The position numbers were made by a program, and so were the translations under genes. The notes beneath the pieces are model-generated. The model saw nothing but the letters and a program-made list of their open reading frames with translations. It was not told the DNA's origin and searched no databases. Shown piece by piece: positions 1 to 7,577 of a stretch of DNA of 18,125 nucleotides (positions within the stretch are counted from its first letter, which is position 1; each line of letters starts with the position of its first letter). The DNA comes from JACMJP01 sp046160675 (GTDB lineage: Bacteria > Bacteroidota > Bacteroidia > Chitinophagales > BACL12), in NCBI GenBank assembly GCA_046160675.1, contig JBJXHH010000198.1, positions 1 to 18,125 on the forward strand, written 5' to 3'.

Positions 1-320
1 ACCGCTTCATGCGCCCCGTCTGATGCGAGAAAAGAATATTTTTCTTTGTTGATACCCAGTTTTTCTGCAAACTTTACCATGCAGCGGCTGCCGTTGCCGC
101 AGAGGCTGCCCTCCCGCCCGTCGGCATTAAAATAAATCATCTCAAAGTCATACCCTTCAGCGTTTTGCAGAAGCATCACCCCATCAGCCCCTATGCCGAA
201 ACGTCTGTCGCATATTCTGGAAAAAAATGCATGCATGTTCCGCCGCAATGGCAGTCCCCGGTTGTCAAAAAGGATAAAATCATTTCCTGTTCCCTGGTAT
301 TTACTAAACTCTAAGCGCAT
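1..320 (-). CDS. dapF: Diaminopimelate epimerase, N-terminal part (partial)
   Basis: DapF interconverts LL- and meso-diaminopimelate in the cytoplasm, feeding lysine and peptidoglycan synthesis. Only the first 106 codons lie in the window, and the 3' end runs off the left edge. Translation from the ATG at 320 starts MRLEFSKYQGTGNDF, the conserved beginning of the family. ICDRRFGIGADG follows at residues 36-47 and YFNADG at 63-68. CGNGSRC at 74-80 contains Cys74, matching the first of the two catalytic cysteines; the second lies outside the window. The gene diverges from the HtrA-like protease across 121 bases. No Shine-Dalgarno sequence is visible before the ATG. The identification is secure from these motifs; completeness cannot be judged. 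Confidence 0.95.
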   Translation of the reverse strand, partial: MRLEFSKYQGTGNDFILFDNRGLPLRRNMHAFFSRICDRRFGIGADGVMLLQNAEGYDFEMIYFNADGREGSLCGNGSRCMVKFAEKLGINKEKYSFLASDGAHEA

Positions 321-371
321 ATTTTGCGTTAATTTGTCAATTAAGGTTTTAAAAATTGTTAAACGATACAA

Positions 372-403
372 TTCATGCCTTATTCTAATCGTTCATGCAT
401 GAA
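372..403. repeat. Direct repeat and palindrome between dapF and the protease gene
   Basis: The heptamer TTCATGC occurs at 372-378 and again at 392-398, exactly 20 bases apart, about two helical turns. The second copy is the left half of a perfect 12-base palindrome, TTCATGCATGAA, at 392-403. It lies 39 bases before the protease ATG, in the divergent intergenic region. This geometry fits a dimeric regulator site, but no regulator is known and the match could be chance in a short AT-rich region. Confidence 0.3.
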
Positions 404-441
404 ATTTGATAACAAAATTGCGATTTAAAAACGGTATAACT

Positions 442-1899
442 ATGACGAGTAAGAACATTTTAACAACAGCTTTGGTGGCAGTAATAAGCTCAGCCATCAC
501 AGTGATCGGCATCAGTAAATTTTCTAAAACTGACAGCGCTGGCCTTACAAGCCCTGATAATCCTTATCAACTTGCAAATTATTCATTCCCGGTAGCGCCC
601 AGCGGCATGGCTCCGGTAGATTTTACTTATGCGTCAGCTCTTAGTACACCTTCAGTAGTGCATGTAAAAACAACTTACAGCAAAACTACCAGCAGCTATT
701 ACGGAAATGATGTTTTCCGGGAATTTTTTGGCGATGATTTTTTTGGCCCCAGCCAAAGCCAACCTTCGCAGGCAAGCGGTTCTGGGGTGATAGTAAGTGA
801 AGACGGCTACATTGTTACCAATTTCCATGTAGTAAAAAATGCTGACGAGATCGAGGTGGTGTTGTTTGACAAAACGAAAATAAAAGCAGAACTCATAGGT
901 TCTGATCCGTCTACTGATCTTGCTGTGATTAAAATTGACAAAAAAGACTTGCCGCCCATGCGTTTCGGAAATTCTGATTCCGTTCGGGTAGGCGAATGGG
1001 TGCTTGCTGTTGGTAACCCGTTCGATCTCAGTTCAACAGTTACTGCAGGTATCGTAAGTGCAAAGGGAAGAAAGATTGACATACTCGGCCAGAATGCAAG
1101 CACACCTATTGAATCTTTTATTCAGACAGATGCTGCCGTGAACCCCGGCAACAGCGGAGGCGCATTGGTGAACACAGATGGAAAACTGATCGGCATCAAT
1201 ACAGCCATTGCAACTCCTACAGGCACTTTTGCGGGTTATTCTTTCGCAGTGCCTGTGAACATAGTGCAGAAAGTAGTAAAAGATCTGAAAAAATATGGCG
1301 TAGTGCAGCGGGCATACCTCGGCGTTGAAATAGACATCACAAAGGAAGATGTAGGCGGAGTATATGTAAGCAATGTAATAGATGGTTCAGGTTCTGCGGC
1401 TGCTGGAATTGAGGAGGGAGACATTATCACTCATATCAATGGTTCGCCTATTAATTCATTTCCTCAATTACAGGAGCAGGTGAGCAAATACGGACCCGGG
1501 GATAAGATTAATGTAAGCTTGCAAAGAAATGGAAACAAAAAAACGATGCAGGTTGAATTAAAAAACAAAAACAATAACACCGAGATCATTGAGAAGACCT
1601 CCACTGTCGCAATCACAAACCTGGGAATAGAAACCATCGATCTTAACAGGAATGAAATCAGCGCTTATGAAATTAATGGCGGCGTAAAAATCACGGGTAT
1701 AAACAACGGGTTGATTGCACAGCAAACAAGAATAAGGGAAGGGTTCATTATCACTGCGGTGGATGATTCACAAGTGAAGAATACTGATGAACTTGAAAAA
1801 GTATTGACAAGCAAAGCTGGTAAGAACATCATCATTGAAGGTTTTTATCCGAGTTTCCCGAACAAAATTTATAACTACGGGCTAAGCCTTGCGATGTAA
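442..1899 (+). CDS. HtrA/DegQ-type periplasmic serine protease with PDZ domains
   Basis: This is an envelope-stress protease/chaperone of the DegP/DegQ/Do family, expected to degrade misfolded proteins in the periplasm. I chose the ATG at 442, giving 485 residues. An in-frame TTG at 406 would add 12 residues without improving the signal/anchor. Residues 5-27 form a hydrophobic N-terminal segment (signal peptide or uncleaved anchor). The trypsin-like domain follows, with the triad His129 (TNFHVV), Asp159 (STDLAVI) and Ser238 (GNSGGA). PDZ1 covers roughly residues 290-380 and starts near AYLGVEI; a second, more divergent PDZ covers about 394-485. Length and architecture are usual for Bacteroidota Do-family proteases. 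It is monocistronic, followed by a terminator-like hairpin. The family is certain; I left the gene symbol blank because degP and degQ cannot be told apart. Confidence 0.93.
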   Translation: MTSKNILTTALVAVISSAITVIGISKFSKTDSAGLTSPDNPYQLANYSFPVAPSGMAPVDFTYASALSTPSVVHVKTTYSKTTSSYYGNDVFREFFGDDFFGPSQSQPSQASGSGVIVSEDGYIVTNFHVVKNADEIEVVLFDKTKIKAELIGSDPSTDLAVIKIDKKDLPPMRFGNSDSVRVGEWVLAVGNPFDLSSTVTAGIVSAKGRKIDILGQNASTPIESFIQTDAAVNPGNSGGALVNTDGKLIGINTAIATPTGTFAGYSFAVPVNIVQKVVKDLKKYGVVQRAYLGVEIDITKEDVGGVYVSNVIDGSGSAAAGIEEGDIITHINGSPINSFPQLQEQVSKYGPGDKINVSLQRNGNKKTMQVELKNKNNNTEIIEKTSTVAITNLGIETIDLNRNEISAYEINGGVKITGINNGLIAQQTRIREGFIITAVDDSQVKNTDELEKVLTSKAGKNIIIEGFYPSFPNKIYNYGLSLAM

Positions 1900-2264
1900 A
1901 AATATCTGCAGCTACACAAAAGTTACTGAAGATTAGGGTAATTGGGTTTTCAGGTTAGACCCCGCTACGGTTGCAAAACACGGGCGGGGTTCTTTATTAT
2001 AACTGATCCCCTACTTCCACAACTACACCAAGAAGATATTCGAAACCAATCTATCACTCTTCTCACAAAAGAATTGTATTCAAGGAGACTATCTAAAACT
2101 CTTTTCAGAAATAATGACAACTAAAAATTTAAACCAATCTCAAATCAATTCAGGGATTGCTTCCAAACATGAAATACGATTTTCGCAGGATGTTTTGTCG
2201 CAATAATTGATATGTAACGTTTTGCTATTACTCGGAAGTTTTTAAATCAATCTCAAGGTGAACG
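1900..2264. other. Non-coding stretch between two convergent genes
   Basis: These 365 bases lie between the ends of the protease gene (+) and pyrB (-). The only structure I see is the hairpin at 1959-1990. A possible 60-codon reading frame at 1942-2124 (+) starts inside this hairpin region, has no ribosome binding site and resembles nothing I recognise, so I treat it as noise. No clear terminator for pyrB is visible on the minus strand. Confidence 0.6.
1959..1997 (+). terminator. Probable intrinsic terminator of the protease gene
   Basis: ACCCCGC at 1959-1965 pairs perfectly with GCGGGGT at 1984-1990 around an 18-base loop, and the pyrimidine/T-rich TCTTTATT follows directly. It lies 60 bases after the protease stop codon. 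The T-rich tail is only on the plus-strand side, so it should act on the protease transcript. The loop is long and the tail is interrupted, so strength is uncertain. Confidence 0.5.
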
Positions 2265-3218
2265 TTAATCATCCGCCCTTCCGGCAAGTAGGTAAAGAAC
2301 AGCCATTCTAATAGCTACCCCATTTTCCACTTGTTGCAAAATAATGGATTGTTTGCTGTCAGCAACATCAGTAGTTATTTCCACTCCCCTGTTAATGGGC
2401 CCAGGATGCATGATAATAATTTCTTTGTTTATGCTGTCAAGCATTTCTTTATTCACTCCGAAGTAGATGGAATATTCCCGCAGGGATGGAAAGAATTTTA
2501 TATCCTGCCTTTCCAATTGTATGCGCAGGATGTTTGCAACATCACACCAAGCAAGTGTTTCTTTTACATTGTGAGAAACCTTCACACCCATGCTATCAAT
2601 ATGTTTCGGCATTAGTGTAGGTGGCCCGCACACTATTACTTCTGCGCCTAGTTTTTTCAAGCAATGTATATTACTTCCAGCTACTCTTGAATGTAAAATG
2701 TCTCCCACTATGGCAACCTTCACTCCTTTCAAGTCTTTCATCCGTTGTCCGGTTTTCTCCCCCAGTTTTTCCATCATGCTGTAAGCATCCAGCAAAGCCT
2801 GCGTTGGGTGTTCATGTGTTCCATCTCCCGCATTGATAATATTGGCATCAATATGTTTACTTAAAAAAACGGGGGCGCCGGGGCTTTGATGGCGCATCAC
2901 CACCATATCCACCTTCATTGCAAGGATATTATTTACAGTATCAAGCAGCGTTTCCCCTTTTTTAACTGAAGAGGAGGAGGAAGTAAAATTGATGATGTCA
3001 GCCCCCAATCTTTTTTCTGCCAATTCAAATGAAATTCTTGTTCTTGTACTATTCTCGAAAAAGATATTGGCGATGGTGATATCCCTGAGGGAGGGTACTT
3101 TCTTTATCGGGCGGTTTAAAACTTCTTTAAAAGTATCTGCTGTGTTTAAAATAATCTGAATGTCTTCCGGCTGAAGGTCTTTGATGCTGATAAGATGTTT
3201 TACACTTATGTTGCTCAT
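2265..3218 (-). CDS. pyrB: Aspartate carbamoyltransferase, catalytic subunit
   Basis: PyrB joins carbamoyl phosphate and L-aspartate to N-carbamoyl-aspartate, the committed step of pyrimidine synthesis in the cytoplasm. The 317-residue length is typical of the catalytic chain. Visible motifs are FENSTRTR (54-61, carbamoyl phosphate loop), KK at 86-87 for the lysine donated across the trimer, MRHQ around Arg109, HPTQALLD (137-144), HSRVAGS with Arg178, LRIQ with Arg232 and Gln234, and HPGPINRG (271-278). All expected active-site residues appear present. Its ATG overlaps the stop codon of pyrR by four bases (ATGA), so the two genes are translationally coupled. No regulatory chain (pyrI) is adjacent, consistent with a pyrR-linked, unregulated trimer. 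Confidence 0.97.
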   Translation of the reverse strand: MSNISVKHLISIKDLQPEDIQIILNTADTFKEVLNRPIKKVPSLRDITIANIFFENSTRTRISFELAEKRLGADIINFTSSSSSVKKGETLLDTVNNILAMKVDMVVMRHQSPGAPVFLSKHIDANIINAGDGTHEHPTQALLDAYSMMEKLGEKTGQRMKDLKGVKVAIVGDILHSRVAGSNIHCLKKLGAEVIVCGPPTLMPKHIDSMGVKVSHNVKETLAWCDVANILRIQLERQDIKFFPSLREYSIYFGVNKEMLDSINKEIIIMHPGPINRGVEITTDVADSKQSIILQQVENGVAIRMAVLYLLAGRADD

Positions 3219-3766
3219 TTTTCTTCTTTATAAGGAATGATCCAAACCTTGTCATCCCCGCCATTATCGGCCCATTCGACCCTCACTTTTTCGCTGGTGA
3301 CAGCATCAACTGTTTTGCCTACATAGTCGGGCATAATGGGTACTTGCCTGGAGTATCTCCTGTCTATCAAAACCAATAATTCGATTTTTGACGGCCTCCC
3401 GAAATCCAGTAAAGCATCCATGCCGCTGCGCACGGTTCTGCCGGTATAAAACACATCGTCAATAAGAATAACATGTTTGTTTTCAACGATGAAATCAATT
3501 TCTGTCATGAGTGGCAGCAAGGGTTTATCGCTATGCCTGAAATCATCCCGATAAAAAGTTGTATCTAATACGCCGTAATCTATTTTTATTTCGGGAATAA
3601 GTTCGTTCAGTTTTTTGAGAATGCGTTGAGACAAAAAAACCCCTCTCGGCTGAAGCCCGATAATGCAACTGTTCTCAAATCTTCCGTGATTTTCTATTAA
3701 CTGATGGCAAAGTCGCTCAATGGTAAGCTGAAATTTCTGACTGTCGAGAATAATGCGGCTTTGCAT
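3215..3766 (-). CDS. pyrR: PyrR: uracil phosphoribosyltransferase / pyr regulator
   Basis: PyrR proteins are type I phosphoribosyltransferases that make UMP from uracil and PRPP; in Gram-positive bacteria they also bind pyr mRNA leaders. I chose the ATG at 3766, giving 183 residues, because the protein then begins like known PyrR (RIILD followed by an amphipathic helix). A TTG ten codons upstream adds only an unlikely tail. The PRPP loop VILIDDVFYTGRT lies at 99-111, the DTTFYRDD segment at 68-75, and the family-typical LIDRRYSRQVPIMPDYVGK at 133-151. Length matches the family. It overlaps pyrB by ATGA. No PyrR-type RNA-binding hairpin is visible upstream, so the enzymatic role is better supported than the regulatory one. 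Confidence 0.93.
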   Translation of the reverse strand: MQSRIILDSQKFQLTIERLCHQLIENHGRFENSCIIGLQPRGVFLSQRILKKLNELIPEIKIDYGVLDTTFYRDDFRHSDKPLLPLMTEIDFIVENKHVILIDDVFYTGRTVRSGMDALLDFGRPSKIELLVLIDRRYSRQVPIMPDYVGKTVDAVTSEKVRVEWADNGGDDKVWIIPYKEEK

Positions 3767-3773
3767 TAAAACG

Positions 3774-3803
3774 TAAAGATAGCGGGGAAAGGGCAATCGG
3801 CAA
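3774..3803 (-). promoter_or_regulatory. Candidate Bacteroidota-type promoter of pyrR-pyrB
   Basis: Read on the minus strand, TTG (3803-3801), a 19-base spacer and TATCTTTA (3781-3774) match the primary-sigma consensus TTG-N19-TAnnTTTG at all but the last base. Only seven bases separate the -7 box from the pyrR ATG, so the predicted mRNA would be almost leaderless. This rests on consensus matching only. Confidence 0.5.
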
Positions 3804-3829
3804 AATGATCTATAATTAAGTTAATAATA

Positions 3830-6331
3830 TCAAGCCTTCACTACCTTCTTCACAACTTCATTTTCGCCCGATCTGATTTTTACATAATATGTTCCTGCTG
3901 AAAATCTTTTTAGATCAAGCATAAGATTACTTTCATAAAAAACTGATTTGTATAAAGGATTCGCCAGGGCATCATAGATAGTGATCTCTTTTGCCTCATA
4001 ACCTGAATATTCAATGAATAGTTTGTCTGCAACAGGGTTGGGGTAGATCAATATTTGCGCTTCTTCTTCTTCAATAGCAAGCGGTGGAGGAGAAGACACT
4101 TGTATCTTATACATTCCCCTACCATAGGTTCCAGCAAAAAGTGTTTTGGTTTCAAGATTCAATTCAAGATCATACACAGATACGATAGGGATGGCAGTTC
4201 CCAACAATCCCCAGCTTATGCCTTCATCATAACTTACATACACCCCTGCATCATTTGCAAGATATAAATAAGTAGAGTCAGTGGTTTTTTTATATACTGC
4301 AATATCATTCACAGGAATATCCGGCAGATCACCTTCTAAACTTTCCCAAGTATCTCCTGCATCAATCGACTTGTAAACATGTGCAATTTCATCAGCCCAG
4401 CGATAGCCACTGAAGGTGACATAAACAGTTTCTGCATTATCAGGATCTGTTTGAATGCTGGTAACAAATCTTAGGGGCAAACTTTCACTAATCTTCTCCC
4501 AATTATCGCCGAAGTTTTTGCTGCGCCAAACATTTCCATCATCACATCCTGCATAAATATAATTTGTGTCAGCAGGTGCATTATGAATAGTTGACACACA
4601 CCCGAAAACAACAGGGCTGAAACCGGGTCCGTTTGTAAGATCAGGGCTGATGGTGTTTACATCATACCCACCATCAACCGTTCTATACACTTTTGTTCCA
4701 CCGAAATAAACAGTGTAGGGATTTAATGGATTAGTTTCAACCGGGCTGCGCCAGATATACCTGTCGCTAGATGGCAAACCACTGAGAGGAACATTCACTC
4801 CATCAACCAGGCCGTAATAACCGCCGTACTGTGAGTTAGCAAAATAAGATTCATCATTCGTTTGCAAGAACACATTGCTTACACCATCGCCGCCATTTAC
4901 ATAATACCAGTTATCAGTGCCTGCATCTTTTATGAATGAATTGTTATCCTGTGCACCGGCTATGATAAATGAAGTGTCAACATCAAACACATCGAAATCA
5001 TAAATTTGGGTTACAGGAATATTTTGTTCGAGAGTGTATGAAGCAAAATCGCTTGTAGTAAAATTCAAGCCGCCGTCATTCCCCAATATTTTTATATCCG
5101 TGTCAATTTTTGAAATGAATAATGCATGATTGTCAACATGGGCACTAGATGCAAAATCATTCCAAGAATCACCCCCGTTTGAAGACCTGTGTGCTGTAAA
5201 CCCGATGTAAAAAACATTGTCGGGATCAGTAGGATCTACACGAACCCCGCCAAACCAATAATCAAATGAAACCGGAATTACTTCACTTGCAGCATTCAAA
5301 TCACTCCAGCTATCTCCGCCATTTTCAGTTTTATAAATATCAAGTAATGTTCCTGTGCTTCCTACAATGCAGGCATATAAAATTTCCGGTTGCGCATCGC
5401 ATAATGCCAAACTGATTTTCGACAAATCTCCTGATGGTAAGCCTGTTGTGAGCTTGTTCCATGTATCGCCTCCGTCTTCGCTTTTGTAAATTCCTGTTGT
5501 AGTACCTGAAACATCTCTCCTGTTAAACCTCCTCACTCTTTCCCACATGGAAGCATAAATTATTTGCGGATTATCTGGGTTGATCACAACATCAATAGCG
5601 CCTGTGCTATCAGACAGAAATAAAACATTTTCCCATGTTACGCCACCATCTTCAGTTCTGTATATACCTTTTTCAGGGTTGTTCTCAAATAAGTTCCCCA
5701 TCATTGCAGCAAACACAACGTTTGTGTTTTGCGGGTCAATGGCAATGCGTCCGGTGTTTCCCATTTCTATCAATCCAATATTCTCCCATGTATCGCCACC
5801 ATCAAATGATTTATAGATGCCGTGCCCATCGTATGTTAATGACCCACCACCTACATTGGGTTCACCGGTACCAACATAAATTATATTTGTGTCAACCGGA
5901 TCAATTGCTATATCGCCAATACTTAAGCTTTCATTTTCATCAAAAATATTTTCCCAGGTTTCTCCGAAATTATAACTGCGCATCACACCGCCTGATGCAC
6001 TACCAACAAACACAGTGATAAGGCTACCTGCGGGCATTTCAACATCCTGAATCCTGCCGCCAACAACAGTTGGTCCTATAAACTGCCAATCGTCATCACC
6101 TCTTGAATTTGCCCTGTTTAATAAGCGTAAAGCAAGCGTATGTTCAATAGCTAAACGTTGCGCTTCCTGATCTATAGTTTGAAAAGGAAATGCCTTTTGA
6201 TAAAACATCCATTCATCAGCCTCCATCGGGTTTTCCTCCAGCTCCGATTTTGAAGAGGTGTATTTTGTAAAGTAGAAAATTCCTGCTGTGAGGAAGATCG
6301 TAATTATGAAAAGCAACCCATGTCTGTTCAT
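3830..6331 (-). CDS. Secreted Asp-box (BNR/sortilin-like) beta-propeller protein with T9SS sorting domain
   Basis: This is an 833-residue exported protein of unknown substrate. I chose the ATG at 6331, which directly precedes a signal-peptide-like stretch (residues 3-22); upstream in-frame translation would need a TTG start. From about residue 85 on it consists of beta-propeller blades carrying Asp-boxes (S/T-x-D/N-x-G-x-T/S-W). I count nine clear ones, for example SFDGGDTW (175-182), TEDGGVTW, SEDGGDTW, TENGGDSW, SSNGGDSW, SKNFGDNW and SIDAGDTW. The opening GPTVVGGRIQDV resembles the start of VPS10/sortilin-like glycosyl-hydrolase-fold proteins. The last ~75 residues, from ILIYPNPV (about 760) to VVKKVVKA, form a type A T9SS C-terminal domain, implying outer-membrane passage and release or cell-surface anchoring. 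No glycosidase catalytic residues can be assigned, so an enzymatic role is unproven. Confidence 0.88.
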   Translation of the reverse strand: MNRHGLLFIITIFLTAGIFYFTKYTSSKSELEENPMEADEWMFYQKAFPFQTIDQEAQRLAIEHTLALRLLNRANSRGDDDWQFIGPTVVGGRIQDVEMPAGSLITVFVGSASGGVMRSYNFGETWENIFDENESLSIGDIAIDPVDTNIIYVGTGEPNVGGGSLTYDGHGIYKSFDGGDTWENIGLIEMGNTGRIAIDPQNTNVVFAAMMGNLFENNPEKGIYRTEDGGVTWENVLFLSDSTGAIDVVINPDNPQIIYASMWERVRRFNRRDVSGTTTGIYKSEDGGDTWNKLTTGLPSGDLSKISLALCDAQPEILYACIVGSTGTLLDIYKTENGGDSWSDLNAASEVIPVSFDYWFGGVRVDPTDPDNVFYIGFTAHRSSNGGDSWNDFASSAHVDNHALFISKIDTDIKILGNDGGLNFTTSDFASYTLEQNIPVTQIYDFDVFDVDTSFIIAGAQDNNSFIKDAGTDNWYYVNGGDGVSNVFLQTNDESYFANSQYGGYYGLVDGVNVPLSGLPSSDRYIWRSPVETNPLNPYTVYFGGTKVYRTVDGGYDVNTISPDLTNGPGFSPVVFGCVSTIHNAPADTNYIYAGCDDGNVWRSKNFGDNWEKISESLPLRFVTSIQTDPDNAETVYVTFSGYRWADEIAHVYKSIDAGDTWESLEGDLPDIPVNDIAVYKKTTDSTYLYLANDAGVYVSYDEGISWGLLGTAIPIVSVYDLELNLETKTLFAGTYGRGMYKIQVSSPPPLAIEEEEAQILIYPNPVADKLFIEYSGYEAKEITIYDALANPLYKSVFYESNLMLDLKRFSAGTYYVKIRSGENEVVKKVVKA

Positions 6332-6412
6332 TCCAGTAAAATTTATTAGAAAGTTACATAGAAATATTTTTCCCGGTGTGTACAAAAATCTTTTTTACAA
6401 AATCATGAATAT

Positions 6413-6439
6413 AAAAAAACCCCTGCAAGAAGCAGAGGC
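6413..6439 (-). terminator. Intrinsic terminator after the coiled-coil protein gene
   Basis: On the minus strand CCTCTGC (6438-6432), loop TTCTT and GCAGGGG (6426-6420) form a seven-pair stem with one G-U pair, followed at once by seven T (6419-6413). It lies 27 bases after the stop codon of the gene ending at 6466 and 82 bases before the start of the propeller gene. It therefore separates these two same-strand genes. Confidence 0.8.
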
Positions 6440-6465
6440 TTATATACAATTGAAGCTGAATTGTC

Positions 6466-7422
6466 TCAGAAAAGAGATGCTTTCAGGTTAAATTCGTTTT
6501 TACCTACACAATAGCCCTGATTAAAGATCATAACTTCATAATCCCCGGAATTAAAATCAGCTCCAGGGTCCCAATACACACAATAACTTTGGCTATCGTC
6601 TCCTGCATAATCCATGGTAACTGAAGTTGTATAACGGCTGTCATTATTATTTTCAAGATTTACAAATTCCCCGGAACCATTTCCTGAATCAAACAAAGTC
6701 AGCCCGTCAGGTCCAATTATTTTTACATACACCGTTTGTGCTGAACCCGCAGAAAGTTTGTTTTTCATTAGATCGAAACATACTTTCAGCCGGTCTGCTT
6801 TTTTTGCTTTCTGATCTTCCTTTTCTTTTCCGCTATTCTTAGTGCGCACCCCGGTAACGGAAATATTATCAGCAAGAATGATACTCCCCAACTGGAAAAT
6901 AGAATCTTTTTCTTTGATCACTTTTTCAGTCAAAGCCACCTGGTCATTGTATTGTATATTCAGATTATTGTATTCACCTGCAAGGGTTGCGTAAGCAGCA
7001 TTTAATGAATCAAGTTTTGCAATGTACCCATCTCGTTCTGCAGTAAGTGCATCGATTTGTCTTCTTGCATCCTCCAGTAATTTTTCTACATCAGAAGATT
7101 TTTTGTTTACAAAGTTTTTCGATTTGAGTAAAGATTGTATTTCATCTTTTTTAGCGGTAAGCTCCTCCTGCATATTTGCGATCATGGCGTCTTTTTCCGC
7201 ATTCATCCCTTTTTGAGATTCCAGTTCAAGCTGCAGGGAAACATAGTCAGCATTGAGTTTATTCAAAAGACTGTCTTTTTCTGCAAGGCTGATTTCAATT
7301 TTTTTCTGCTCTTCTTTGTTCTTGTAGGCGTTGTAAAAAAGCCAACCGTTTACCCCGAGAAGCAGGAGTATTAGTAGTATAAACAGACCCCGTCCATTGG
7401 AATTCGATGTAGTTTCACTCAT
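6466..7422 (-). CDS. Membrane-anchored coiled-coil protein with C-terminal beta domain, function unknown
   Basis: The 318-residue protein has a short polar N terminus, one transmembrane helix at about 12-30, and a long heptad-rich coiled coil at about 35-175 (rich in K, E, L, A). A globular C-terminal domain follows at about 180-318. That domain starts near ILADNISVTGV, has the basic patch KEKEDQKAKKADRLKV, and is predicted mostly beta, with paired YC motifs near 280 and 304. With the helix as a signal anchor, the coil and beta domain would face the periplasm. I know similar anchor/coil/basic-patch proteins as conserved hypothetical proteins in Bacteroidota, often mislabelled SMC-like because of the coil. 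It has its own terminator and lies 155 bases downstream of the methyltransferase gene. No function can be assigned. Confidence 0.8.
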   Translation of the reverse strand: MSETTSNSNGRGLFILLILLLLGVNGWLFYNAYKNKEEQKKIEISLAEKDSLLNKLNADYVSLQLELESQKGMNAEKDAMIANMQEELTAKKDEIQSLLKSKNFVNKKSSDVEKLLEDARRQIDALTAERDGYIAKLDSLNAAYATLAGEYNNLNIQYNDQVALTEKVIKEKDSIFQLGSIILADNISVTGVRTKNSGKEKEDQKAKKADRLKVCFDLMKNKLSAGSAQTVYVKIIGPDGLTLFDSGNGSGEFVNLENNNDSRYTTSVTMDYAGDDSQSYCVYWDPGADFNSGDYEVMIFNQGYCVGKNEFNLKASLF

Positions 7423-7430
7423 AATTCACG

Positions 7431-7460
7431 ACAATTTGACATTCAAATATCAAAAATTGT
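7431..7460. repeat. Inverted repeat before the coiled-coil protein gene
   Basis: ACAATTTGA at 7431-7439 is the reverse complement of TCAAAAATTGT (7450-7460) apart from a two-base bulge, with a ten-base spacer. It lies 9-38 bases upstream of the ATG at 7422. It overlaps a weak minus-strand -7-like box, GATATTTG, for which I found no TTG at proper spacing. It could be an operator or chance AT-rich symmetry. Confidence 0.25.
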
Positions 7461-7554
7461 ACTTTAAAATATACTTCGCTGAAACCCCTGAGTTTGTTCA
7501 TTTCCCTTGCTCTGTATGCTTACCAAGACAATTTACACAAAGCTTTGAGGCAAC

Positions 7555-7576
7555 AAAATGTGAAAATAATTCCACA
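7555..7576 (-). terminator. Weak terminator-like hairpin after the methyltransferase gene
   Basis: On the minus strand TGTGGAA (7576-7570), loop TTAT and TTTCACA (7565-7559) form seven pairs including one G-U, followed by TTTTG. It starts one base after the stop codon. The stem is AT-rich and the T-tract short, so termination would be inefficient. Confidence 0.3.
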
Positions 7577-7577
7577 C

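Noticed and set aside
406..441. Upstream TTG start for the protease gene
   Set aside because: It adds 12 residues without family support, and the ATG at 442 directly precedes the hydrophobic signal segment.
1942..2124. Open frame of 60 codons on the plus strand after the protease gene
   Set aside because: No ribosome binding site, no family resemblance, and it starts within the terminator-like hairpin region. Judged chance.
3767..3796. Upstream TTG start for pyrR
   Set aside because: It would extend the protein beyond the family N terminus and place coding sequence over the candidate promoter.
3767..3829. Search for a PyrR-binding attenuator before pyrR
   Set aside because: No conserved loop motif and no terminator/antiterminator pair could be found in the 63 bases.
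5580..6018. Plus-strand open frames opposite the propeller gene
   Set aside because: They mirror the repetitive Asp-box coding sequence on the other strand and show no protein-like composition.
6332..6385. Upstream TTG start for the propeller protein
   Set aside because: It would place 18 residues before a normal signal peptide. The ATG at 6331 fits much better.
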